From: Spirogloea muscicola
Taxonomy: Eukaryota; Streptophyta; Zygnematophyceae; Spirogloeales; Spirogloeaceae
Assembly: GCA_009602725.1 (NCBI GenBank)
Contig: WELB01000104.1
Location: forward strand, 108,244 to 148,339
Direction of reading: 5' to 3'
Length of the DNA: 40,096 nucleotides
A program made the position numbers and the translations under genes. This document shows, in pieces, positions 1 through 11,000 of this stretch (the stretch's first letter is position 1; each line of letters opens with the position of its first letter). The notes below the pieces were generated by a model. It ran no database searches. It was not told the origin of the DNA and was given only the letters and a program-made list of their open reading frames with translations.

Positions 1-2926
1 GCCGCCGCCTCCACGGCCGCCGCCGCCGCCGCCACCCCCGCCTTCACATCCCCCGCCTTCTCCGCCTCCTCCACCGCCTCTGCTCTCGCCTCCGCCGCCC
101 CCATCACCGCGGCCTCCTCCGCCGCCACCCCAATCGCCGCCTCCCCCGCCGCCGATCTCACCACCACCGCCTTTGCGACCGCCCCCACCGCCGCCTTCAC
201 CCCCGCCGCGCTCGCCGCCACCTCTGCTGCCTCCGAGCTCTTCGCCTCCTCCTTTGCTTTCTGTGCCGCCATCGTCCCACATCAGGCTGTCACCTCCTCC
301 TCCTAAGCTTAGCCCGCCGCCCCCACAGCTGGCTTCCCCAGCCACGGTCTCCACCCCTCCTGGTCTGCCTCCAGGTACGGTGTGACTCCAATTTGGTACC
401 TGAGCCGCAGATTGCATGGCACCTTGGGGCTATGCTGCACCCATATCAAATATCAACTCTCTGTCATGACCATATTAAGTTGCCAGGATTATCAATGAGA
501 ATATGACACTGGCAAGGTGCCTGCCTCCTGAGGTTCAGTTAGCCGAGCTTTGTGTGCAAGCATTGTAGCTCATGTGCTCCTGGATGCAAGCCCACAAAGC
601 TCTTGAAGCTGACCCTGCAGCCGCCTGTTGCTCCTGAATTTGCAGCAGCTTGCAGCGCAACCCGCATGACAATCAAAGTGAAGACCGTAGCCGACATCCA
701 GAGCCGGACCAGCATCTCCAAAACCCAGACCGTGGTGCTCGTGCTGCAGAACGACATCACTGTCCCCCGCCTTTTCACCTTTGGCGCGCCGTTCTCCTGC
801 ACCATCCTCCAGTCTGCGCGCGGCGCAGCGAGGAACTACAGGATCACCACGACAAGCGACACCGCAGCTGGGATCCTAGTCAGCCACGTCAGCCACTTCC
901 TTCTGCTTGGCGTTGACATCCATGCACCCATTGTGGAAGGCACGTCCCCGAGCACGTGCAGCTGGAAGGTGTATCAACACGTCCAAGCAGGCTACTGCCC
1001 TGCGCTGGTCGTTGCCGACAGCTCGTATGTGCAGGTTGCGAGGTGCACCATCGACGCCGCCATCCACCTCTTCCGCTCCACGAACTCACTCATTGACCAC
1101 AACATAATCTCCAGCCTCGACTTTGGGATTACTGTCGGCGGAACTGGAGGAGGCAGCTTCACCACGACCCCAATGAACCACATCATCTCCAACAACGAGA
1201 TCCGGGGTTACGTGGTGGGCGTGAACCTCGCCTATGGCACCGTGGGCGTCTCTGTCAACAACAACTACATCTGGAACTTCATCTTCGCTGGTGTGTCGCT
1301 GGGCAGGGGCGTGCACAACGTCGGAGACGGTGAGTGCTCTGCTGCAATCTGCTTCACCGGTCCCAATGTTAGTGCACATGGAGAGCTAGAGCCTCTTGTT
1401 CATGTCCTCGTACCCCTGGTCATGTCCTCGTCCCCCATGTCAGAAAGTTCTAACTTTCTGACATAAGGCCTCGTGCTTCTTTTTCAGCCATGTTCAACAC
1501 CATAGCAAACAACTACATTGAGGTTAGAAATGAGACGGCCATCATCCCTGACGGTGCTGGCATTTACACTGTGCTTCACTGGCTCAACCCAGGTGAGCAA
1601 GCAGTTCTCGGTACTCCTCAAATGTCTTTGGTGTGGGAAGGTGGCCCACCGGCCCTTCAGAATGGCAGATTTTGGGACAATGATTATAAGCAGTTGAAGG
1701 GGTTTGTCAGTCCGTCAGGTTGCCAGACTAGGCCATCACTGGAAGTCATCTCAAGAGGGTGTCTGAGCCAAGCGGTGCTACACTTTTGCAGGTAACAGCC
1801 TGAAGTGCAACTACGTGGTGGGCCATGCACCTCACTGCCTCTATCTGGACTTCGCGAGCTCCGGCGTCCAGATTGAGGGCGCAGTGTGCTATAACACTGG
1901 CAATGGCCTCAAAATCAACACTGGACACCACAACAACATCTTGGGCATGCTCATCGTCGAGCCTTACGGCCAACCTGGGTTCATCGCTCCCCAGCTCAAC
2001 TGGAATTGCGTGACTGCCCCAGGCACCGACTGGGAACAGCAACGCAAGGCGCACTTCAACAGCCCTGCCTTCCAAGCGGTGAGCAATTGCATTGGACATC
2101 CTCAAGAAATGTGTTCAGCAATTTGCTGGTTGCCGTGATCAGAAATTCATGGCTGGACTGGCCCAGGTCGTCTTGCACCTGCTACCACCACCTTGAGGGC
2201 TTCACACGTTTGTGACCTCGCCATGCATCTTCCCTTTTCTCTCTGTTGACTCTCTTGCACACAAAAGAGCTGACACAGCTGAGCTCATGATTTGCAGGCT
2301 TACCCCTGGCTCTCGAATTTCTGCAAGATCACTGAGGTAAACGGCTTCAACTGCAACGCCCCAGGCGGCCTCACGGCAGAGCAGACAGGCAACTGCAGTG
2401 GCATGCCGACAGGCAACCTCTGGGAGGTAAGCTGGCAGCTGCCAATTGGTCCTGGTTGGGAACCAGTAATCTTATGCTATCTGCAGCGCTGCTTGCCTTG
2501 CCAGCAACTCGATGTCACATACAGAAACTTTGACCTCGCTTGCACGGATCAATCGCAACAATTACATTGTTTTCTACCCCCCGTTTGGCTACATTACTCG
2601 TCATTTTTGCTAATACTCGCTACCTGCGATTCGTGCAGTCGGTCGTTGTGGCGGCCAAGAATAAACACAACCCCGAGTTTTATTTCGTCAACACCCTCCC
2701 GGCCCTTCCTTTCGTGAATACAATCAAGTATGCTCGCTTCGACGGTGTGGATGCTCCCACTGTGGGCAAAAACAATAGCCTCGGCTTCCAAGATGCAGCC
2801 AATGGCGACTATGGCCTGAAGCACAGCTCTGCCATTTACCAAACTTTTCCCACATTCTTCTCCTGCCCTCGAGCTGCCGTTGGGCCTCAGCCGGTCGACC
2901 CCTCCTACTACATTTCCAGACTCTGA
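1..2926 (+). CDS. Proline-rich secreted protein with right-handed beta-helix (pectin-lyase-like) domain, 5' partial
   Basis: Proposed exons: <1-374, 646-1329, 1488-1592, 1792-2078, 2298-2426, 2639-2926. Codon phases match at every join, giving 621 residues inside the window, and the stop is at 2924-2926. Residues 1 to about 124 are almost pure PPP/SPPP runs, typical of hydroxyproline-rich algal wall proteins, and the run continues upstream of the window. The rest contains repeated Asn-rich turns such as HIISNNEIRGY, VSVNNNYIWNF and MFNTIANNYIEV. Their spacing fits PbH1 rungs of a parallel beta-helix, so polysaccharide binding or cleavage in wall or extracellular space is a reasonable inference. 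No catalytic residues were assigned. Every intron is GT-AG. The join from exon 1 to 646 is the weakest, because other acceptors lie between 538 and 645. The beta-helix exons from 646 onward are solid. The true N-terminus and any signal peptide are not visible. Confidence 0.72.
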
Positions 2927-3200
2927 CTGCTGCAGCCTGCTCCACTTCCCCCGGCTGCCACAGTCAGCAGGAGCTTTTTCACACTGAGCTGCCATTAGCG
3001 GACATTTCCCTTGGCAACCGTGTGCTCGGATTTGACATTCTTTTGGCTGGAGACCAGCGAAAGCATGTGTAGATTTGATTGAGTGTATCACGTCTCCGAA
3101 TGTCTGGGTTTAGGGCTTAGGGTGAGAGTTGAGGGTTAGGTTGAGCATACATAGCTTCCTCTGTTGAAGAACATCCTGACTATCATTAGACTGTAAAACT
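2927..3200 (+). other. 3' untranslated region with TGTAA-type polyadenylation signal
   Basis: This is non-coding sequence after the beta-helix gene. TGTAA occurs at 3192-3196, about 265 nt past the stop, and is a plausible green-algal polyadenylation signal. I infer the signal from the motif alone. Confidence 0.4.
3106..3140 (+). repeat. Short degenerate telomere-like tract
   Basis: The sequence reads GGGTTTAGGGCTTAGGG, followed by GAGGGTTAGG. This resembles two to four degenerate units of the plant and algal telomere repeat TTTAGGG. It is too short and imperfect to be a telomere; it may be an interstitial remnant or chance. Confidence 0.35.
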
Positions 3201-4689
3201 GGGTAGATGTCAACCCCATGTACAAAGTGGCCATCGACCATCGCCCAGTATTGATTACAGCAATAAGTCAGTAGGAGCTTTGCATTCTTTTGGCAACTGT
3301 CTTTCCAGTATTTACCTCAATGCTGACACGCTGATAACTGCTGACCGCTACATGTACATTCAATCATCTCTTGCGAGGTTATAATTGCTTGCTGATGAAC
3401 ACATGCACACCTGTTTTTCAATTTGGTTTGTCCGTAGTAATACAACTGTTCTTGCAAACTTATCCGTCGGGCCCCAATATTCAATGCACACCAGAACTAC
3501 TTTAAACAGGCTTTGACTGTTAATTTGCGCAAAGTCTGACCAGGTGATTGAAGGTGTGTAAGGCAAGCCTTACAACAAGCATGACCATAGAGTAAAGACA
3601 AATGCATACTCAGCTAAAATGACATACGTACCACAGGAGCCTCCTGTTGATTAGATTTGACTGCCAATACGGCAGCTACTACCAATACGATGAGGGGATC
3701 AGCCTGCCAGCAATCCTCCCAAGCGGGTACGCAATGTTCACCACCTTACCATTACCACTAGCAACCTCCAAGGTGATAACGTCTGATGGAGCACAACAGT
3801 GTCCTTTCATCTGAGCATTGAGCAACTTGAAGCATGCGATCACCTCAACATGCAGAGCAGATGGACAAGGCGCCAGGGGTTTGTAAGTGTCGAAAGGGCA
3901 GTGTCACCTCACCTCACCAGTGTGAAAAGGAACAGTTATTACTGTCCCTTTAAGGAAACAGGCTGTGGAAGGCCAGCCCAACCATTTGATGATTCAGGGT
4001 TCCTTCTGAATTGTCAGCTCTTGGGATTAGGCAGAGGCTGTGGCCTGCCGACCTCATGTGAAGTACAAAGAGATCAAGAAAGCTACCAACTGGCATGCTG
4101 GATTGGCATTCCGTTGGCGCCAGCAGCAACGGCACAAGGGGGCCAATTATGATAGTCATTCATGTTGGAATCATGGGTCGGGTGTCGGCCGGGCATAAAT
4201 AGGGTGGACAGCCGACCGGCGGAGGTGGGCACGTTGGCAATGCATAACAGCTGGATGGTGCGTGCTGTAGGAGTGAGTCAATATAGTGGCAACTGCCCAG
4301 CAGAGCACCTACGAGCAGAGCTAGCAGGCCGAGTGCCTGTGTAAGTGGCGCTGTCATACGTGCGCTGCCCCTGTATGTGCGTCGCTGGGGCTTATATTGT
4401 ATGAACAGCGCAATTGAGTGAGGATATTAAGGAGCAGCCTGTGTGAAAGCGGGCAGCGACGCGAGTGATTTCTCTTTATTGTGGGTTGCGCTGCTGCGGC
4501 AGTGGCGGCGACAGCAGCGTCAAGCAAGGTGCAGTAGAGAAGACTAGCAGAGCATTTACTTCCACAGAGGAGGCGGTGTCTGCGAGGAAGCAGCCAGTGA
4601 GGAGAGCGATAGTCGGATGGAGCAGACGAGGGTGCGAGCTCCTCCGAGAGAGGGTAGAGAGGTAGAAGCTCTAAACAAAGCTCTTCCAC
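3201..4689. other. Intergenic region, no recognisable gene
   Basis: No conserved protein was recognised. An open frame at 3799-4152 (+, 117 codons) has no family signature and no supporting splice context. A TATA-like string, CATAAATAGG, lies near 4193. A minus-strand frame at 4160-4357 starts with a hydrophobic leader but is otherwise unremarkable. None is strong enough to call a gene. Confidence 0.4.
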
Positions 4690-5030
4690 GAAGGGGAGCG
4701 ATGGCTGTGAAAGGCCAGCCCAAAAGAAACAAGTGGACAGGCTCCGAAGGGGCCTGAAGTGCTAACCCCAAGAGAAGAAGCCTATAGAAGGAATGGAGCA
4801 TGTATTGAGTATTAGAGGGCCTGAGTGGCGAGTACAAAGGCAAGCACATCGACAGATGTACATCACCTGCTGCTGATGATCCGCTCAGTGACCACGAATT
4901 AGCACGTTAATGTCGCTAGCTGATGCCCGAATACTGGACGGTAAATGACAAGGCCCTTCTGCTAAAGCTCGGCCAGCTATTTGGAGCAAAGCATCAGCCT
5001 GAGCTCGCTGCGAACATAGAAAGTGGCTCT
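4690..5030 (+). repeat. Dispersed repeat: R-orientation hairpin plus recurring module C
   Basis: At 4703-4721 the sequence GGCTGTGAAAGGCCAGCCC forms an imperfect inverted repeat that recurs across the window. From about 4806 a second module follows (GAGGGCCTGAGTGGCGAGTA, then ACATCACCTGCTGCT, then CCGCTCAGTGACCACG). It recurs near 14.80, 31.58 and 39.03 kb. The 39.03 kb copy can be followed for about 220 bp, to the TTGAGCTCGC region. The repeat is probably non-autonomous or derived from a LINE tail. Confidence 0.6.
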
Positions 5031-5400
5031 CCCAATGGGGGCAAGGGCTGTGAGAAGCCAGCCCGAAAAACATTACAAGGTCCGAAGGGGCCAGACTACG
5101 AAAAGGCCAATAGCGCTATGTCAGAACTGGTGTAGGATGAACAACTCAATGACAACGAATGAGGAGCCTCAAATCCGACTGACTAGCTGCCGGAAAACAA
5201 TCCCCCTGACGGAAGGCAGAGAGCAAACAGGCAAAAGGGGCGCTGTGGTTATGGAAGGAGAGCCCAAAAGCAAACAGAGGGTCCAATGGGGGAACCCAAC
5301 ATGTGAAGACGCCACCGCCCGGCAAGGCCGGTGGCCACCATGGATGGCTATTTAAGTTCATTCTCTTTTTGGGCTGGCCTCTCGCAGCCACCGCCCTCTC
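5031..5400. repeat. Cluster of hairpin repeats in both orientations
   Basis: An R-type hairpin, GGGCTGTGAGAAGCCAGCCC, lies at 5045-5064. A degraded R copy lies around 5241-5275. An F-type copy, GGGCTGGCCTCTCGCAGCC, lies at 5371-5389. The R copies are flanked by purine-rich sequence (AAAAG) and the F copy by pyrimidine-rich sequence (CTCTTTTT), as expected for the same element inserted in opposite directions. Confidence 0.6.
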
Positions 5401-5592
5401 CTGGAAGCGTCTCCTCTCTTACGAAGTGATCACCGGTTGACGCTTTTCCGCCCCTTTAGTCACTCCAATCTGCATTTGTTGCCCAGAGGTCATTGAGGGT
5501 CAATTTCTGCAGAAGTTACGGAAGGTAGTTTCATATTTATTCTGCGCCTTACGGCCCTTCCACTCCTTTCACTCCTTGTGGGCGTTACCTGG

Positions 5593-6511
5593 CAGATGTC
5601 TTAGTCCTAGTCCTTCGCACTCCGGCTCCTTCAGACCTTGTCCATCCCCTCAAGGACGATAGACGTGGCCTTACCCGGCTCCTTTCAATCGGCTCCCCGG
5701 GCGCGTCGGAGTGGCTAAACGCTCTGCCGATCTACGAGTCCCTTCGGCTTTCTGACAACCTTTTCCGCACGGCGCTCCACCACCACCTTGGCCTCCCCCC
5801 CCCTTGCTTGGCTGGCATCCGCCAGTGCGAGTGTGGCCACATTGCCGACGACAAGCTCGCCTTAGCTTCGCACATGCTGAGGTGTGTTGAGGGGGGTGAG
5901 CGCATTGCCTCCCACGACCTTCTAAGGATACCATGTTTGGCATTGTGCGAGAGGCGGGATATCATCCGGCGATGGAGGTGTCTGGGATCATGCCAATCTC
6001 CTCAAGGCGCGGCAAGCCATACGTGCGGCGTCTGGACGTGGTCGCTACCCCGCGGGGCGGTGGGCCTCGTCTGCTCTTGGACGTGGTACTGATCGACGCA
6101 TACAAGGCTGGCGCACCAACGTCAACCGTGTCTGGCTGGGCCACGTCCAGCGCGGAGCGCAAGAAGGAGCGGCACTACCATGATCATCCTCGAGGGGACC
6201 ATCTTTACCCGTGTGCCATGGATATCTATGGAGGCTACGGCGTGAAATGGTCCTCCCTGATCCAGCATCTGGCCCGGCTGGTTGATGCGCGTCGTCGAAG
6301 TCGGGGGGGCAGCTTGGGCCACTCCAGCATTCCGCAGGCCTTAGTTGCATATTATAGAATGCGGCTCTCGCTTAGTTTGCAGCGCTCGCAAGCATTGGCT
6401 CTTCATCAACGTGCAGGGCGCGCTCTAAGTCAGGCCTCCGGCTTTCGTGGCGGCGCTCCAGCTCCCCAAGTTAGCTTGTCAGATTTGTTTGTGCTCACCC
6501 GTGGGTACTAA
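5593..6511 (+). pseudogene. RLE-type LINE subfamily B, 5'-truncated C-terminal fragment with frameshift
   Basis: The fragment starts near the codons for LVLRTPAPSDLVHP. It runs through DNLFRTALHHHLGLPPPC and the finger CECGHIADDKLALASHMLRC (CxC...HxxxC). After a frameshift around 5930 it continues with RLDVVATPRGGGPRLLLDVV, and it ends in LSDLFVLTRGY, stop at 6509-6511. It aligns motif for motif with the C-terminal third of the larger element at 22.7-24.0 kb (FRTAVHRLLGLPPPC, MVATPQAGGPRLLLEVV, LRLLSRGY). This part corresponds to the zinc-knuckle and restriction-like endonuclease of RLE-bearing non-LTR retrotransposons. Upstream RT sequence is missing. It is a dead, truncated copy. Confidence 0.85.
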
Positions 6512-6722
6512 TGTCATCTTAGGTACCTTAGATTAGGTCTCCGTATTATGTAGCATTGTTTAGTCTGCACTCGACTCTGCCTGAACAATGTATTGGCTTG
6601 AATTGGCCTCCCTTTCAATTCATGCGCCCCGCGCGCCTTCTCTCTCTTTGGGCTGGCCTTTCCCAGCCACCAGTCAATCTGGCCGCGCTTTCGTCTTGTG
6701 GGCATGGCCTCTTACAGCCATT
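6512..6722 (+). repeat. 3'UTR of LINE subfamily B with terminal hairpin
   Basis: The UTR begins directly after the ORF stop. It contains the module CTGCCTGAACAATG...CGCCCCGCGCGCC (about 6577-6645), which is repeated at 7407-7480 and 24663-24730. The hairpin GGGCTGGCCTTTCCCAGCC follows at 6650-6668, and a weaker copy lies at 6700-6719. The first 60 nt are also present at the right end of the window. Confidence 0.7.
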
Positions 6723-6852
6723 GCCTAACGAGTAAGGCTGCTCCATCGATCAAACGGCGAGTGGCATTGCTACTGTTGCCGGCGATGGAGGCGACGTCGG
6801 AGACGACGAGGCCCCGGGCCTCCCATCCCGCGGGGCCCTCGCCGGCCCGGCT

Positions 6853-7170
6853 GGACCGGGCCGGTTGGACCGGGCCGGTTGGACCGGGCTGGGCCAGGGA
6901 GGGAAGAGGGGGCGCTCATTGGCTACTCTGCCACGTGTGTGTGACCCCGTGGTCAGAGAGGCGCACGTGCGCAGACGATGTCGGGAGTCGTGCCGGAGCG
7001 GGCGGCCGCCCCCGACGGTCGGGCGGGGGTGGGGGTCGCTGTGTCGGCAGGCGGGGGGAGCCCGACGATGGGGCGGGCGAGAAATGATCGGGTGAGTGGG
7101 GGCTTGTGTCGGCGGGCGGCGGGAGCCCGACCATCAGGCTGGCGGGGGATCGTCGGGCGGGGGCCGCCCA
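6853..7170. repeat. GC-rich local tandem repeats
   Basis: The 14-bp unit GGACCGGGCCGGTT occurs about 2.5 to 3 times in tandem at 6853-6894. From about 7035 to 7165, two diverged copies of a 60-70 bp GC-rich unit lie head to tail (TGTCGGCAGGCGGGGGGAGC and TGTCGGCGGGCGGCGGGAGC). No coding signal was recognised here. Confidence 0.5.
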
Positions 7171-7289
7171 CCTACTACCACACCGGCGCCCGAATCCCCG
7201 GTGTCAGGCCGCGAGGGCCACTGGCGCCACGGGCGCGGGCCCCCCGCGCCTCCTCCCACCGCCATCGCACGGAGCTCGTCTCCCCGCTC

Positions 7290-7640
7290 CTCCCCTCAGC
7301 TCCACTGCTGACAGGGGGGGGTACCAAGAGCGCTCAGTCTGCCCTGGCCTGTGCCTCCGCTGCTATCGTCACGAAAGTGGCCCTCCCTCCCTTGCCCCAT
7401 TGTGAGTGCCTGAACAATGTATTGGCTTGAATTGGCCTCCCTTTCAATTCATGCGCCCCGCGCGCCTTCTCTCTCTCTTGCCCCCATTGTGAGTGCGACT
7501 TCTACTAAACGGGGCAAGGGCCGTGAACAGCCAGCCCGAAAGCAGAACGGACTGGACAAGGTCCGAACACCCTCTGTGTGCACCTGGCTGGCGTTCTACA
7601 GCCGCTCGTCAGACAATCAGCAGCCGCCAGCCCGAGAGGC
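7290..7640 (+). repeat. Mosaic of LINE-associated modules upstream of the permease gene
   Basis: Four pieces occur in a row. A 5'-type module (CACTGCTGACAGGGGGGG) lies near 7301-7318. The subfamily B 3'UTR module is nearly perfectly repeated at 7407-7480. An R-type hairpin (GGGCCGTGAACAGCCAGCCC) lies at 7518-7538. A leader-like piece (TGTGCACCTGGCTGGCGTTC...AATCAGCAGCCGCC) lies at about 7575-7630, with counterparts near 24.80 and 37.99 kb. Confidence 0.55.
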
Positions 7641-8040
7641 CCCTCCCTCGCTGCCATCGCTCGCCCAGAAGCACGGAGCTCTCGCCCCCGCAGCGGGACC
7701 CACGAGCTCGCCGGCTGAGCCACCCGCCGTCGCAAGGACGCTGGGGACGCCGCCGCCGCCGCTGCCGCGCCGACGAGCCTGGCCTGCCCTCTGCGGGGCT
7801 TCGCCGCCGGTCGCGAGGCTCTCAGGGACTAGGGGGCCGCGGCCGCGGCGCCGGCGAGGATCGGCCATCTCGGCCGTCTCGCGGGTGGCGTCGATGGAGC
7901 ACGCGGGAGCCATCTAAGCCCGGCTGCGCGAGCGCCATCGCCAGCCAGCGTTCAGCAGGCGCCGGCAGCGGCGGCGGCAGGCTGCAGGCTGCAGAGGCTC
8001 CGCGGCGGGCCCCTTGGGCGACGTGGGGCTGGCCACAGGC

Positions 8041-11000
8041 ATGCAGCCCGATGCGGACCCACTGGAGGTGAAGCAGCACGAGCACCTTAGCCTATCATGC
8101 TGAGAGCCAGAGATGGGCGCCCGGTCGCACGACCGCACTGCTTGTCGCCGAGGCCCGCAAGAGGAGCCCTCCGGCAGCGTCGACCGGCCGTCTGGGGACC
8201 AAGGCCTCCTCCTCTGTCCTTGGATGGACCGAGCTTGGCCACTGATCTTGCGGCAACGTCGTGTTGCGGGGGCGGGCCGCAGTATGAGGACGAGACGGAC
8301 CTTGCAGGGATGATGACTCCGCCGGTGAGCCTGCCTGGCCCAGCCAGCAGCTTGTGATGGCTGTCACTGTTGTCGCAGACTGGCCTGCCCGAGCTGGAAG
8401 CAGGTGTCTTGGGGGTAGCAAAATGCCGCTGAGCTCTTGTGAACCTTGTCGCCTTCAAAGACAACTGCTGGGCGAGCAATGGAGGTTTTCTGCCAAGTGG
8501 AGATGCGATGGGGGATCTGGCTGAGCCGTGGATCCGGAGGAGTAGAACGAGGGAGGAAAATGGGCTTTGCTTCGTGGGGATTGAGAGAGTGCCCATAGGC
8601 AGGGAGGGCAACTGGTGGTCTCTGGGGCTGCACGAAGCAGAGTTCCCAGTCGGCAGAGGTTGTGCCCCGGATAGGCAAAAGGCGCACACAGTGCCAGGCA
8701 GGCTGCTGACGTGCACGCCCTGTGGCCTGGCTGTGTTCCTGCAGAACGGAGGTGCTGGTTCAGGGCTGTCGTCGCTGGCAGTCAGCCCCAAGGTACTGCC
8801 GCACAGGGCCTTTTTGCTGGTCAGTCGTATTTGAGATGATGACTCGATGCAAAAGGCGACACAGTTGCTGTATGCAGGCTGGACAGAAAGACAGTGCTGG
8901 ACGAGGACGTTCAGGGGAGGCCAGTAGTCCTTTCTGCACTACAGGCTGAGTAGGAATGCAGATGCTGGGGCTCAACTCAGCAGAATCTAATCTGTTCTCG
9001 TCGTTCCCTGGTTGTTGTCCTGCTTCCCTGGCAGGCCGAGCAGAAATCGCCCTACTCGGATAACAAGGTGCGCCTGATTCCAGGTGCCTTGTGCAATCAG
9101 AGGCCCATCATGATCGTACAAGAGGCTGCTACTTTGGGGTGGCCGCAGAGCAGGCTCTTGGATCGGCTCATGCAGGGAGTTGCTGGATGAGAGCAATGCA
9201 AGGGCGAGCGGCAGCTTGCTATGACAGCGGCGACCTCGCAACAAACGTAAGAATGTGATATAGTCTTGGCAGAGCTGACGGCTGCTCTTTCCTACCTGTG
9301 CCGCTGCTGGCCGCAGGATAACAGGGCGTGGTCTCAGCTCTCGACGCCGCCGCCCGTTTTCGAGTTGCAGGTGAGGTCCGCAGCTTGCGCCAGCTTCAAT
9401 GTTCACATTTGAAAGACAAGCGGGTCGAAGTAACTTGCAGTCTCATGGTACGTAAGGCGTCTTGTCACAAAGAGAGAGGAGCTTCAATAAGCTCACCCCT
9501 GTCCCGCACGTGCGCTTGTCAGAATTTTAGTGGCGCTGACCTGCCTAAGAGGGCCGTTGTGCACTTTCCAGACCACTCAGCATTGAGCTTGCAAGGCATC
9601 AAGCAACCGGTAAGTCACTGTACATACGTCCAATGCAGGCCTCAATCAGTCAGCAGATCTACCGACGGACTTACTTAGATGTTATTTTGAGTAACTGAGA
9701 CGGTATCAAAAGTACAAGCTGTACCTCCACTTGAAGCCGAGCATCTCATCTCAAGAGCTGAACACGACTGCAGAGGCCTGGTCAGCTGCTTGTCGTGACG
9801 GTGTCTTGGATGGTGGACAGATCCAATCCACTGCTGGTTATAGCTACACCCACGGCTCAGGGAGCCTGCCGCCGAGCTACACATTGGACCCTGGAACAGA
9901 TGCCAGCGAGCAGAAGCTGGACCCTTCTGAGCGTCGCCTGCGACAACTTGGATACAAGCAGGAGCTCCGGCGGTCGTTGGTAGCTGCCTTCCCTGCAGTG
10001 TTGCTGCTGTTGCCAATGCCAGTGATACTCTGCATGCCCAAGCTGAGTGATGCTTCATCTCATCAAGGTCCTGGAAGTAAGAAATCCACAATCTGCATGC
10101 ATCCGCGCTTCTTGTTTTATGATGGATGGACAAATGATTTTTACAAGGACGGCACTGGGCTTCCAACAAGCTCAAGTGGTGTGATTGGACTGCATCGTAC
10201 ACAGAATTTTCTGGAGATATTGTCAGTTTCAATGGCGGCATGCAATCCCTACATCACAGTAATTCCATTCTACCAAATCGCGCTGAGCTATGGAGGGCCA
10301 CAGAACGTGGTATGGCCGTGGTGGCCAACAGCTGCGTGCGCTTTGTGTGCAGCGCTGGTCTTGTCGGAGATCTGTTCGTCATTCCCTGTAAGAGCTTGTG
10401 CTTCCCCAGTCTTTCAATATGTCGCTCTCGACATGTAAATATGGTCCATGATGACAGGCACAGCACTTGCGCACAGTGCGTGCTAAGCACAGCACAATGT
10501 ATTAGTATGTAGCAATGTAGCACGTGAAATCATAGTTTGTGTCCTCAAAGAAGGTGAGCAATGGCGAGTAGCTTGCATCCTCTGCGCTAATTTGGCAATG
10601 TGCGCCGAAGATAGATGGAGGACTCTTCGTCTACGGATTGGTCATCTCTCAATCTTGTGAAGTTGATATCTTAGCTTGCTTCCTCATGCCTCCGCATTGG
10701 GATTGCTGGCAGACGACTGGTTCGCTCTACTTCTGGGCGGCCAGCATGGCTCCTGCAAAGTGGAAAGCCATAACCTCGTGGGTGACGGCCTGGCTAGAAG
10801 TAGTGGCGCTCATTGTCACCAGCGCCAGTGTTGCATACCCAGGTATTGCCATGCCCCTGGCGGTCATTTTGCAGCTATCCTGGTAGTAAGCTGAAATGGG
10901 CACTACTTATAGCTCTTCCTCTGGAGCTGACTGGCAAGTGCTCATGTGGCCGCCGCTGAGTACCTTGGCTATCTCTCGTCTGCAGCTACGCAGATCATCC

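Noticed and set aside
3799-4152. 117-codon plus-strand open frame
   Set aside because: No recognised motif; composition resembles the surrounding intergenic DNA.
4160-4357. Minus-strand 65-codon frame with signal-peptide-like start (LGLLALLVGALLGS)
   Set aside because: It is short, with no homologue recognised and no splice or promoter support on that strand; the region is repeat-derived nearby.
4703-4721. Hairpin as a bacterial-type terminator or riboswitch
   Set aside because: The setting is a eukaryotic nuclear genome, and the motif recurs as part of LINE tails in both orientations.
6449-6571. Possible long terminal repeat, because the sequence is repeated exactly at the right end of the window
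   Set aside because: The repeat encodes the LINE C-terminus (LSDLFVLTRGY) and the start of its 3'UTR. The two copies belong to separate LINE fragments, not to one LTR element.
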